A DNA stretch of 64,000 nt, from contig JBMONF010000046.1 of assembly GCA_049323455.1 (NCBI GenBank), forward strand, positions 180,286 to 244,285, in the 5' to 3' direction. Positions 15,186 through 24,526 of the stretch are shown here, one piece after another. Position numbers and translations under genes: made by a program. The stretch's first letter is position 1. Every line of letters starts with the position of its first letter. Under the pieces are notes generated by a model. It made no database searches. It worked only from the letters and a program-made list of their open reading frames with translations, and had not been told where the DNA came from. The DNA is from Hypericibacter sp049323455. GTDB taxonomy: Bacteria; Pseudomonadota; Alphaproteobacteria; Dongiales; Dongiaceae.

Positions 15186-17725
15186 GGCTCGAGGGTCCCG
15201 TATGCCCTGATTTCGGTTCCCCTGATATATCCGTCGCCCCCGAAATTCGAGAGCAGCTTGACCTTGAGGTAACGCGCCTCGACGGGCTCAAAAATGAATT
15301 CCTGATAGGGGCTCTTCACCAACCTTGCATTCTGGGTCGTGAAGGTGCCGATCGAGCGGAAGGAGCTCGTGGGTCCCTCGTCGCCGACCAGGAGCTCGAA
15401 GTCCTTGACGTTGCCCGGATCGGTGCCGGGGATCAGGATCGCGAAGCGTTCCAGCCTTGCTGGCTTTTCATCCTGGAAGGCGTAAACGGCCTCTTCACCG
15501 GCGTGCAGCCAGCTGAAGCTGTCTTCCTTGCCGTCGTTGTATTGCTGCCAAAGGTCGCTGGGCGCGACCAGGAGCTGCCCTCCGTGTGACGTCGACAGCA
15601 GCTCGCCTGCCGCCTCGTTCGCCGGTGCCGCGGTTGTCGCTGTCGATGCGGTGGCTAGCGCCGTTGGCGCTGTGGTCGTTGCGGCACCTTCCGCAATCCG
15701 CCCCAACAGCCGGAACTCCGTCCCGGCGATGTAGCCGTCGCCGCCGTAGTTGGAGAGCAGCTTGACCTTGAGATAGCGCGCCGTGGCTGGCGGGAACTTG
15801 AATTCCTGGTAAGGGCTCTTGAGCAGCTTGACGTTCTGGGTCGTGAAAGTGCCGATCGAGCGGAAGGAACCGGTCGGGCCTTCGTCGCCGACCAGCAGCT
15901 CGAAGTCCTTCAGATTGTTGGGCGTCGTTTCGTTCACGAAGACGGAAAAGCTGTCGAAAGTGGCCGGTTTGTCGTCCTTGAAGCCGAAAACGCCCTCTTC
16001 CTCGGCCCGCAGCCAAGTAAAGCTGTTCTCCTTGCCGTCGTTGAGCTGCGACCAGAGATCGTTGGGCGCCACCAACAGGCTGCCGCCCTGCGCCGGATCG
16101 AGCAGGTTGACCTCGTCGCTTCCCGTTGCAGGAACGACAGGCTGGCTCGCGCCGGTCGCCTCGGCGAGCTGTCCGTACAGCTGAAACTCTGTACCAGCGA
16201 TATAGCCGTCGCCGCCGTAGTTGGAGAGCAGCTTGACCTTGAGATAGCGCGCCGTCACCGCCGGGAACTTGAATGCCTGATAGGGGTTCTTGAGCAGCTT
16301 CACGTTCTGGATCGTGAAGGTACCGATCGAGCGGAAGGAGCCCGTCGGGCCCTCGTCGCCCGCCAGCAGCTCGAACTCCTTCATGTTGTTGGGCGTCGTC
16401 TCGTTCACCAGGACGGCGAAGCTGTCGAAGCTGGCCGGCCTGTCGTTCTTGAAGCCATAGACGCCTTCCTGGCCCGCCTGCAACCAGGTGAAGCTGTTCC
16501 CCTTGTCGTCGTTGAGCTGCGCCCAGAGATCGTTGGGCGCCACCAACAGGCTGCCGCCTTGCGCCGGATCGAGCAGGTTTACCTGACCCTGGGCCGGCCC
16601 GGACGCCGGCGCCGCGGCGGCGGTCGCCTCTGCAAGCTGGCCGAACAACTGGAACTCGGTTCCGGCGATGTAGCCGTCACCGCCGAAATTGGAGAGCAGC
16701 TTGACCTTGAGATAGCGCGCCGTGACGGGCGGGAACTTGAATTCCTGGTAGGGGGTCTTGAGCAGCTTTGCATTCTGCGTCTTGAAGGTGCCGATCGAGC
16801 GGAAAGGACCTGTTGGACCCTCGTCGCCGGCCAGCAGCTCGAATTCCGCCAGATTGTTGGGCGTCGCCTCCTGGACGAGGACCGTGAAGAGATCGAAGGT
16901 CGCCGGCCGATCGTCGCGGAACGCGAACACGCCTTCGTCACCGGCGCGAAGCCAGGTGAATGGCTTCTCTGCGCCATCATTGAAGCCGAGCCAGAGATCG
17001 TTCGGGGCGGCGACCAGCTGACCTCCTTCTTGCACGCTCAACAGATTGGGGCGGGCCGGCTTTGGCGGCAGCTGCGGCGGCGTCTGGACCGCAACCGTGG
17101 TTGCCGCCGTGAGAGCGTTGCGCAAGCCCTCGACGCTGTTCGCGGTGAAGAACTGGCCGCCGCCGCGGTCGGCAATGCACCGGATTTGCTCCTGCTCTTT
17201 CTGCTTGAGATCGAAGGCGACGACGTGGACGGCGATATTGAGGCCCGCCTCGTGCGCCGCAGCCGCTGCTTCGCACGGATCGGCGTTGCACGATTCGATC
17301 CCGTCGGAAACCAGAAGAACGTTGTTGTTCTGGCCTTTGAAATCGGCGAAGGCGGTGATCGCGCGCCGCAAGGATTCGGCGAGAGGCGTCATGCCCTTGG
17401 GCTTGAGCGTCGTGATCGTGCGCGTCATCGCCGTCAGATCGGGCGGACCGATCGGATGAATCAGTTCGATGTCGCCGCAGTCTTTCTTGGAGCGGTGGCC
17501 ATAGACCATGAGCCCGGCGCGCGTATCCGGCGGAAGATCGTTGAGCGTGTCGATCAGGACCTTGCGCGCCGTCTCGATCTTGGCGACGCCATCGACCTGG
17601 CCCCACATCGAGCCGGAGAGATCGAGGATGTAGAGAATATTGGTGTCGGCGGCGGCGACCGACGACCACCCGATCGCGAGCAGAAGGGCCAAGCCTAGAA
17701 GTACAAGAACGCGGCGAGACCGCAT
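15182..17725 (-). CDS. Exported von Willebrand A protein with four discoidin-like repeats
   Basis: An 847-residue protein, first of the three-gene operon. It has a signal peptide (1-26, ending AAA) and a von Willebrand A domain (about 29-210) with the MIDAS residues D35, S37 and S39 in DLSGSMWG and the later TPLAESL and LVSDGIESC segments. A short Pro-rich spacer leads to four repeats of about 140 residues (about 224-366, 381-525, 539-683, 706-847). Each runs from GG.L..AP.DLW to ARYLKVKLLSN(F/Y)GGDGYI.GTE and looks like an F5/8-type C galactose-binding fold. Such folds usually bind glycans or proteins. No LPXTG, membrane anchor or lipobox was seen, so the protein is probably periplasmic or released. 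Confidence 0.85.
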   Translation of the reverse strand: MRSRRVLVLLGLALLLAIGWSSVAAADTNILYILDLSGSMWGQVDGVAKIETARKVLIDTLNDLPPDTRAGLMVYGHRSKKDCGDIELIHPIGPPDLTAMTRTITTLKPKGMTPLAESLRRAITAFADFKGQNNNVLLVSDGIESCNADPCEAAAAAHEAGLNIAVHVVAFDLKQKEQEQIRCIADRGGGQFFTANSVEGLRNALTAATTVAVQTPPQLPPKPARPNLLSVQEGGQLVAAPNDLWLGFNDGAEKPFTWLRAGDEGVFAFRDDRPATFDLFTVLVQEATPNNLAEFELLAGDEGPTGPFRSIGTFKTQNAKLLKTPYQEFKFPPVTARYLKVKLLSNFGGDGYIAGTEFQLFGQLAEATAAAAPASGPAQGQVNLLDPAQGGSLLVAPNDLWAQLNDDKGNSFTWLQAGQEGVYGFKNDRPASFDSFAVLVNETTPNNMKEFELLAGDEGPTGSFRSIGTFTIQNVKLLKNPYQAFKFPAVTARYLKVKLLSNYGGDGYIAGTEFQLYGQLAEATGASQPVVPATGSDEVNLLDPAQGGSLLVAPNDLWSQLNDGKENSFTWLRAEEEGVFGFKDDKPATFDSFSVFVNETTPNNLKDFELLVGDEGPTGSFRSIGTFTTQNVKLLKSPYQEFKFPPATARYLKVKLLSNYGGDGYIAGTEFRLLGRIAEGAATTTAPTALATASTATTAAPANEAAGELLSTSHGGQLLVAPSDLWQQYNDGKEDSFSWLHAGEEAVYAFQDEKPARLERFAILIPGTDPGNVKDFELLVGDEGPTSSFRSIGTFTTQNARLVKSPYQEFIFEPVEARYLKVKLLSNFGGDGYIRGTEIRAYGTLEP
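15185..17055 (-). repeat. Four in-frame repeats within the von Willebrand gene
   Basis: DNA counterpart of the four discoidin-like modules. Modules 2 and 3 are the closest: the stretch beginning at 16525 (AGAGATCGTTGGGCGCC and on for about 60 bases) matches the one beginning at 16054 at nearly every position. The spacing is about 471 bp (157 codons), which points to a recent in-frame duplication. Modules 1 and 4 are more diverged. Confidence 0.85.
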
Positions 17726-18147
17726 GAGCCATCCCCTCTGGCCAACACTTCCCGCTCATTCGACCGACGCTGCCCGGACAGACAGCCCATCGGCCTGATT
17801 TTAGGACAATATACCGCATGCACGCGGTTGTGAGAAGGACCAGGGCGCAACCGCACGCTCCGAAACCCCCGAGTTCACGACCAAGCCTTTTGTAAGAGCG
17901 GCCTTGGCCGAAGAGCTGGATCGGTTCCAGGTTGGGCGGAACGGGTCGCGCGGCAGCGCTATTGCAGCATTCGGAGGATGACGGAGGCCCGACGGCACGT
18001 CGCCTTGGCGCCGATTTGTTCTCCGGCATTTCCCCGCTGGCTCGACAGCGCCCCCTCGCTTGCCCGCTCCTTCGATAGGCTGAGGATGAGGTTATTGCGC
18101 CGAAGAACGAAGGAGATGGCCAGGCTTATTGCCGGGTTAAGCGGCGA
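17726..18147. other. Intergenic gap upstream of the von Willebrand operon
   Basis: A 422-bp gap with no convincing gene or RNA. An AT-rich spot at 17797-17815, reading TATATTGTCCTAAAATCAGG on the minus strand, could hold the -10 of the von Willebrand operon promoter (TAAAAT), but no good -35 was found. A half copy of the dispersed palindrome lies at 18067-18090. The rest is ordinary GC-rich spacer. Confidence 0.4.
18067..18090. repeat. REP-like palindrome, half copy
   Basis: A single hairpin, TCCTT...GAGGA, around CGATAGGCT, matching the first half of the double palindromes at 558 and 19033. The second half is missing. It lies just downstream of kdsA at the border of the inserted operon block. 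Confidence 0.6.
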
Positions 18148-18987
<840 letters not shown>

Positions 18988-19032
18988 GACGCTTCCTGCT
19001 TGGGATGGCACCCGATGCGTCGCGCCATCCTT

Positions 19033-19107
19033 ATCCTTCGACAGGCTCAGGATGAGGATGGGTCAAACGCGAAGCAAGCCCTCATGGTGAGCCTGTCGAA
19101 CCATGAG
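19033..19107. repeat. REP-like double palindrome, copy 3
   Basis: Both halves are present in the pyrG-kdsA gap: ATCCTTCGACAGGCTCAGGA (from 19033) and CTCATGGT...ACCATGAG (19081-19107) around GAGCCTGTCGA. It has the same order and orientation as copy 1 at 558, while copy 2 at 2978 has each half inverted. Confidence 0.8.
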
Positions 19108-19135
19108 GGCGGGCTTATAGCCCGAACGCCCGTCC

Positions 19136-20761
19136 CTACACCAGCCGGCTCTGTTCGAGCGCGGCGTGGATGAAGGAGGTGAAGAGCGGGTGCGGGTCGA
19201 AGGGCTTGGACTTCAGCTCCGGGTGAAACTGCACGCCGATGAACCAGGGATGAGCCGGGATCTCGACGATCTCGGGCAGCACGCCGTCGGGCGACATGCC
19301 GGAGAAGCGCAGACCCACCGCCTCGAGCCGGTCCTTGTAATTGATGTTGACCTCGTAGCGGTGCCGGTGGCGCTCGCTGATGCGCCGCTTGCCGTAGATC
19401 GCCTCGACCTGGCTGCCTTGGGCGAGGTCGCAGTCGTAGGCGCCGAGCCGCATGGTGCCGCCGAGCTCCATGTTGGAGGTGCGCCGCTCGATCATGTTGC
19501 CGCGCACCCATTCGGTCATGAGCCCGACCACCGGCTCGCGGCACGGGCCGAACTCGCTGGAGCCGGCGCCTTCGATCCCGGCCAGATGGCGGGCCGCCTC
19601 GATCACCGCCATCTGCATGCCGAAGCAGATGCCGAAATAGGGCACCTTGCGCTCGCGCGCGAAGCGGGCCGCGGCCACTTTGCCCTCCGCGCCGCGTTCG
19701 CCGAAGCCGCCCGGCACCAGGATGCCGTGCACCTCCTCGAGATGGTGGACGGCGTCCTCGCGCTCGAAGACCTCGGCATCGATCCAGTTGAGCTTCACGC
19801 GCGCGTTGTTGGCGATGCCGCCATGCGTCAAGGCCTCGGCCAGCGACTTGTAGCTATCGAGCAGCGTCGTGTACTTGCCGACCACGGCGATCGACACGTT
19901 GGTCTCGGGCTGGCGGATGCGCTCGACCACCTGACGCCAGTTGGCGAGGTTGGGCTCGCGCGCCTCGAGCCTGAAATGGCGGCAGACCTCCACGTCGAAG
20001 CCCTGCTCGTGATAGGCGATCGGCACCTGATAGATGGTGTCGACGTCGAGCGCCGGGATGACCGCCTCGGGGCGCAGATTGCAGAACAGCGCGATCTTGC
20101 GCCGCGCCTCGGCTGGGATCGAGCGATCGCAACGGCAGAGCAGGATGTCGGGGCGGATGCCCACGCCCTGCAGCTCCTTGACCGAGTGCTGCGTCGGCTT
20201 GGTCTTGAGCTCGCCGGCCGAGGGAATCCAGGGCACCAGCGTCAGATGCACGAAGAGCACGCGCTCCGGCCCCAGCTCGTTGCCGAGCTGGCGGATCGCT
20301 TCCAGGAACGGCAGGCTCTCGATATCGCCGACCGTGCCGCCGATCTCGCAGATGAGGAAATCGGCGCCGTCGAGATCGGCCGTGATGAACTCCTTGATGG
20401 CGTCGGTGACGTGCGGGATCACCTGCACCGTGGCGCCCAGATAATCGCCGCGCCGCTCGCGCGCGATCACGTTGGAATAGATGCGCCCGGTGGTGACATT
20501 GTCGCTGCGCCGGGTCGCGACACCGGTGAAGCGCTCGTAATGGCCGAGGTCGAGGTCGGTTTCCGCCCCGTCGTCGGTGACATAGACCTCGCCATGCTGG
20601 GTCGGGCTCATCGTGCCCGGATCGACGTTGAGATAGGGGTCGAGTTTCCTCAAGCGCACCTTGAAGCCGCGCGCCTGGAGGAGCGTGCCCAGCGCCGCTG
20701 CGGAGATGCCTTTTCCGAGGGAGGAAACCACGCCGCCGGTGACGAAAATGAACCGCGTCAT
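19136..20761 (-). CDS. pyrG: CTP synthase
   Basis: Makes CTP from UTP, ATP and glutamine; cytosolic. The 541 residues match the family. The N-terminal synthetase domain starts TRFIFVTGGVVSSLGKGI (P-loop-like) and contains DPGTMSPTQHGEVYVTDDG. The C-terminal class I glutamine amidotransferase domain shows VPYFGICFGMQ with the nucleophilic cysteine and VQFHPE with the His/Glu partners. It lies between secG and kdsA on the minus strand, supplying CTP for CMP-Kdo and nucleic acids. Confidence 0.98.
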   Translation of the reverse strand: MTRFIFVTGGVVSSLGKGISAAALGTLLQARGFKVRLRKLDPYLNVDPGTMSPTQHGEVYVTDDGAETDLDLGHYERFTGVATRRSDNVTTGRIYSNVIARERRGDYLGATVQVIPHVTDAIKEFITADLDGADFLICEIGGTVGDIESLPFLEAIRQLGNELGPERVLFVHLTLVPWIPSAGELKTKPTQHSVKELQGVGIRPDILLCRCDRSIPAEARRKIALFCNLRPEAVIPALDVDTIYQVPIAYHEQGFDVEVCRHFRLEAREPNLANWRQVVERIRQPETNVSIAVVGKYTTLLDSYKSLAEALTHGGIANNARVKLNWIDAEVFEREDAVHHLEEVHGILVPGGFGERGAEGKVAAARFARERKVPYFGICFGMQMAVIEAARHLAGIEGAGSSEFGPCREPVVGLMTEWVRGNMIERRTSNMELGGTMRLGAYDCDLAQGSQVEAIYGKRRISERHRHRYEVNINYKDRLEAVGLRFSGMSPDGVLPEIVEIPAHPWFIGVQFHPELKSKPFDPHPLFTSFIHAALEQSRLV

Positions 20762-20864
20762 GGGAACCCTTTATCGCCCGATTTGAACCCGGCCCGCAAG
20801 CACGCGCGCATGCATGGCGCCCATGCAGCGCAGGGGCCGCGGAAAGCCTGGAGCGGGATGGCGG

Positions 20865-21239
20865 TTACTGCTGGCCGAGCGGAACGCTGGGAGCGCTCGG
20901 CGTGGCCGGCGCGGTCGCGCCGCCGCCCGACTCGGCCGGCGCGGCCGGCTGCTGTTGCTCGCTGGTCGGCGCCGGCGGCTGCTCGAAGATGGAGCCCGTG
21001 GTCGCGCTTTGCCGCGCCAGGATCGCGAGCAGGATGCTGGTGGCGATGAAGCCCGCCGCGATGATCGCCGTCGTGCGTGTGAGCAGGTTCGCCTGCCCGC
21101 GGCCCGACAAGAAGCCGCCCATGCCGCCGCTGCCGGCCGTACCGAGCCCGAGCCCGGCCCCCTCGCTGCGCTGCATCAGCACGACGCCGACCAGCGCCAC
21201 CGCGAGCATCAAATGAACGACCAGCACGATCTGTTGCAT
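20865..21239 (-). CDS. secG: Preprotein translocase subunit SecG
   Basis: Small accessory subunit of the SecYEG channel in the inner membrane. The 124 residues show two membrane segments (about 3-22, IVLVVHLMLAVALVGVVLMQ, and about 55-75, TAIIAAGFIATSILLAILA) around the conserved cytoplasmic loop QRSEGAGLG...GFLSGRGQANLLTRTT. The Ala/Pro/Gln-rich C-terminal tail is common in alphaproteobacteria. The tpiA-secG-pyrG order is typical. Confidence 0.93.
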   Translation of the reverse strand: MQQIVLVVHLMLAVALVGVVLMQRSEGAGLGLGTAGSGGMGGFLSGRGQANLLTRTTAIIAAGFIATSILLAILARQSATTGSIFEQPPAPTSEQQQPAAPAESGGGATAPATPSAPSVPLGQQ

Positions 21240-21532
21240 GAGGTGAACCTTTTGGGGCGAATCTTCTTCTCGAACCGGAAAGCCTCTCGGCCCGCGTCCC
21301 CCCAGGAATGATGGAGAGGCGATGGCCGGCCGCGGGACGGGCGCCGTTCTAACGCCTTCCCGCGCCCGATACCAGCGTCAAATTAAATGGGATCGCTCAA
21401 GGGATTACGCAATCTCCGACGGCCCTCTGCGCGCACCCGCGCCGAGCGATAATCATTGGCGCTCCGGCCGTGCCAACACCCCCGGCTTTCGCGGGTCGGC
21501 GGACCGCCTCCCGGGGGGCGGCTTTCGGTGGC

Positions 21533-22294
21533 TTACGGGCAGGCGCGGGCGATCGCCAGGAATTCCTCGGCCTTGAGGCTGGCGCCGCCGACGAGCGCCC
21601 CGTCCACCTCGCCGAGGCCGAGGATCTCGGCGGCATTGGCAGCCTTGACCGAGCCGCCATAGAGGATGCGCAGGCGCTGGGCCTCGGCGCCGACATGCCG
21701 GCCGAGCTCGGCGCGCAGGTTCTCGTGCATGGCCTCGATCTCGGCGGCGGTGGGCGTGCGGCCGCTGCCGATGGCCCAGACCGGCTCATAGGCGATGACG
21801 AGCGTGGAGGCGTCGGCGCCGGTCGGCAGCGAAGCGGCCAGTTGGCGCGCCACCACCGGCAGCGCCTCGCCCCGATCGCGCTCGGCGGCACTCTCGCCCA
21901 CGCAGAGGATCGGGACGAGCCCCGCCGCCATGGCGGCTTGCGCCTTGGCCTTGACCGTTGCGTCGCTTTCGCCGTGATCGGCACGCCGCTCGGAGTGACC
22001 GACGATCACATAACGGCAGCCGGCGTCGGCCAGCATGGTCGCGCTGATGTCGCCGGTATGGGCGCCGCTCGCTTTCGTGTGACAGTCTTGACCGCCGAGC
22101 GCCACCGGCGACCCCTTCAATCGTTCGGCCAGCGCTGCGAGCAACGTCGCCGGCGGGCAGACCAGAAGGTCGCAACGCAGAGCCGCCGCCTTTGCGCCCG
22201 CCGCAAGCGCATCGGCCAGGGCCAGCCCGTCGGCTCTGAGGCCGTTCATCTTCCAGTTTCCGGCAATCAGCGGCCGGCGCTTCGGCGCAGTCAT
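21533..22294 (-). CDS. tpiA: Triosephosphate isomerase
   Basis: Interconverts dihydroxyacetone phosphate and glyceraldehyde 3-phosphate; cytosolic TIM barrel. The 253 residues carry substrate-binding N13 and K15 (AGNWKMNG), catalytic H100 (VGHSERR) and E170 (AYEPVWAIGSG). It is on the minus strand, 293 bp upstream of secG, and diverges from ppiD across 188 bp, which presumably holds both promoters. Confidence 0.97.
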   Translation of the reverse strand: MTAPKRRPLIAGNWKMNGLRADGLALADALAAGAKAAALRCDLLVCPPATLLAALAERLKGSPVALGGQDCHTKASGAHTGDISATMLADAGCRYVIVGHSERRADHGESDATVKAKAQAAMAAGLVPILCVGESAAERDRGEALPVVARQLAASLPTGADASTLVIAYEPVWAIGSGRTPTAAEIEAMHENLRAELGRHVGAEAQRLRILYGGSVKAANAAEILGLGEVDGALVGGASLKAEEFLAIARACP

Positions 22295-22482
22295 GGATCG
22301 GCTCGGATGGTGGTGGCCAAGAGATGCCGCCCGCTCCTACCATGCCGGGCGGCCTTACGCCAACGGCCCGCATCCGCAAAGGCTTCGGGCGGGGCTTTCC
22401 GCTGTTGCCGGGCCTGGGGGGCGACCCTATGATGCCGGCCGCTTTTTCCGCGCCCCCGGGGGCGCTTTCGGATCCCGCCACG

Positions 22483-24369
22483 ATGCTCATCGCCATTCGC
22501 AGCAAGGCCGCCTCCTGGATCGTCAAGATCCTGTTCGTGCTCCTGATCATTCCGTTCGTGATCTGGGGCATCGGCGACATGCTGCGCACGCGCACCCGGG
22601 AGCCCGACGTGGCGGAAGTCGGCAATGTCGAGATCGCGGCCACGCAGTTGCGGCGCGAGTTCGATCGGCAGATGCGCCAATATCGCCAGGTGTTCGGCGA
22701 AAACTTCGACACCGAGCAGGCGAAGAAACTGGGGTTGGTCGACAAGACGCTTGCCGGCATGGTGGCGCGCACGCTGTTCGACCTCTATGCCGACAAGCTG
22801 GGGCTCGTCGCCAGCGACGCGCAGGTGCGCGCGCACATCGAGGCCGATCCGCTGTTCAAGAGCGGCACCGGCGAGTTCGATCTCGGCCGTCTCGCCGCGT
22901 TCTTGCGACAGGTGGGACTGGACGAGGCGGGCTACGTCAATACCGTGCGGCGCGACATGCTGCGCCGGCAGTTGGTCGAGGCGGTCACGGCCGGCGTGGC
23001 GGCGCCGAAGACGCTGATCGACCGCCTCTACCGCTATCGCAACGAGACGCGGGTGGCGGAAACCTTCCTGGTGACGGCCGCATCGATGCCCGAGCCGGCG
23101 GCACCGAGCGACGCGGAGCTGCAGGCCTTCCACGATCAGCACCAGGACATGTTCCAGGCGCCGGAATATCGCAGCCTGACCATGGTGCAGCTCCTGCCCG
23201 AGCAGTTCGCCGCGGGCCTCACCGTGCCGGAGGACAAGCTCCGCCAAGCCTACGAGCAGCGCAAGAGCGAGTTCGACCAGCCGGAGCGGCGCGAGGTCGA
23301 ACAGATCGTGTTCAACGACGAGGCCAAAGCCAAGGAAGCGGCGAACAAGCTGGCGGCTGGCGAGGATTTCGCCAAAGTGGCGCAGGAAACGACCGGTGCG
23401 CCGCCCGTCCCCCTCGGCAAGATCGAGAAGAGCGGCTTCGTGACCGACTTGTCGGCCCTGGCGGATGCGGCCTTCTCGACCGATGCCGGCAAGACCGCCG
23501 GACCGATCAAGACGCCGCTCGGCTGGCACATCATCCGCGTGATCTCGATCGAGCCGGGCGTGACGTCGAGCTTCGAGCAGGCCCGCCCGCAGCTCGAGAA
23601 AGAGCTCGTCAACGAGATGGCCATCAACAAGATGATCGAGACGGCCAATCAACTCGACGACGCGCTGGCCGGCGGCGCCAGCCTCGACGACGCCGCCAAG
23701 GAGCTCGGGCTCGCGGAGACCAAGATCGACGCCGTGGACGCCCAGGGCCAAGCGCCGGACGGCGTGCCGGTGGCCAAGATCGTCGCCAACAAGCTTGCGC
23801 TCAACCTCGCCTTCACCACCGATGTCGGCAGCACCTCTAGCCTGACCGAGGATCCGACCGGCGGCTATGTCATCGTCAGGGTGGACGGCTCGACGCCGGC
23901 AGCGACGCGCCCGCTCGATCAGGTGAAGGCCCAGGTAACACAGGCCTGGATCGCCGCCGAGCGCGACAAGGTCGCCGCGGCCAAGGCGGACGAGCTGGCA
24001 AGTCAGCTTGCCGGCGGCGGCGACATCAAGGCGCTGGCGGCCGAGGTCGGCGCCACCGTCATGACCTCTCAGCCGGTCAAGCGCAGCGGCAACGATTCCA
24101 ATGCCGGCATCACGCCCGAACTGGCCGCCAAGCTGTTCCAACTACAGCCGGGCCAGACCGCCACGGCAGCCGTCGGTCCCGGTCATGTCGTGGCGAAGCT
24201 GGTCTCGATCCAGCCGGCCGATCCCGCCGCCGATCAGGCCGGGGTCGAGGCGCTGAAGAAGGAGCTCGACGCCGCCTTCGCTGGCGACGTGATCGAAGAG
24301 TTCGGCCAGGCGCTGCGCGGCGAGATCGGCGTGACGATCAACCAGCCCGCCGTCGACGCGCTGTTCTAA
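22483..24369 (+). CDS. ppiD: PpiD-like periplasmic folding factor (SurA-N/parvulin)
   Basis: Inner-membrane-anchored periplasmic chaperone with a parvulin prolyl-isomerase domain, expected to act near the Sec channel. From the ATG at 22483 it has 628 residues, close to E. coli PpiD. It begins MLIAIRSKAASWIVKIL with one N-terminal membrane anchor (about 12-32). A SurA-N-like helical domain follows (about 45-190), then a degenerate parvulin domain (about 260-370, RREVEQIVFNDEAKAKE...TPLGWHIIRV) and a long C-terminal helical/linker region. The longer in-frame extension has no anchor-like start and was rejected. ppiD upstream of trpE is common in this class. Confidence 0.9.
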   Translation: MLIAIRSKAASWIVKILFVLLIIPFVIWGIGDMLRTRTREPDVAEVGNVEIAATQLRREFDRQMRQYRQVFGENFDTEQAKKLGLVDKTLAGMVARTLFDLYADKLGLVASDAQVRAHIEADPLFKSGTGEFDLGRLAAFLRQVGLDEAGYVNTVRRDMLRRQLVEAVTAGVAAPKTLIDRLYRYRNETRVAETFLVTAASMPEPAAPSDAELQAFHDQHQDMFQAPEYRSLTMVQLLPEQFAAGLTVPEDKLRQAYEQRKSEFDQPERREVEQIVFNDEAKAKEAANKLAAGEDFAKVAQETTGAPPVPLGKIEKSGFVTDLSALADAAFSTDAGKTAGPIKTPLGWHIIRVISIEPGVTSSFEQARPQLEKELVNEMAINKMIETANQLDDALAGGASLDDAAKELGLAETKIDAVDAQGQAPDGVPVAKIVANKLALNLAFTTDVGSTSSLTEDPTGGYVIVRVDGSTPAATRPLDQVKAQVTQAWIAAERDKVAAAKADELASQLAGGGDIKALAAEVGATVMTSQPVKRSGNDSNAGITPELAAKLFQLQPGQTATAAVGPGHVVAKLVSIQPADPAADQAGVEALKKELDAAFAGDVIEEFGQALRGEIGVTINQPAVDALF

Positions 24370-24391
24370 AGCGTTTTGCCATGAGATCGAT

Positions 24392-24492
24392 TCACCCCCT
24401 CACCCAGCTTCGGCCAAGGCTCGAGCTTCTGCCCTCGCCAAGCCTTCTCAACCCTCTCCCCCGCGCGCGGGGGAGAGGGCAGGGTGAGGAGG
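24392..24492. repeat. Nested palindrome between ppiD and trpE
   Basis: Outer inverted arms CACCCCCTCACCC and GGGTGAGGAGG enclose a perfect 28-bp palindrome at 24452-24479 whose half is CCCTCTCCCCCGCG. It may act as a terminator for ppiD, although no T-run follows. Related G/C-tract palindromes lie at 9426 and 63931. Confidence 0.7.
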
Positions 24493-24526
24493 CACTGCGT
24501 CTATCCAATCGCAGCAAGCTCTAGCG

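Noticed and set aside
21240..21532. The 293-bp secG-tpiA gap as a possible tRNA site, since a tRNA gene follows secG in some bacteria.
   Set aside because: No cloverleaf, no T-loop GTTCRANNC consensus with matching stem; nothing beyond GC-rich spacer and an AT-rich patch near 21380.
22291..24141. Minus-strand open frame of 616 codons across ppiD.
   Set aside because: ppiD on the plus strand has the anchor, SurA-N and parvulin features; the opposite frame has none.
24370..24526. A trp leader peptide or attenuator upstream of trpE.
   Set aside because: No short ORF with tandem Trp codons; the region is filled by the palindromic repeat.
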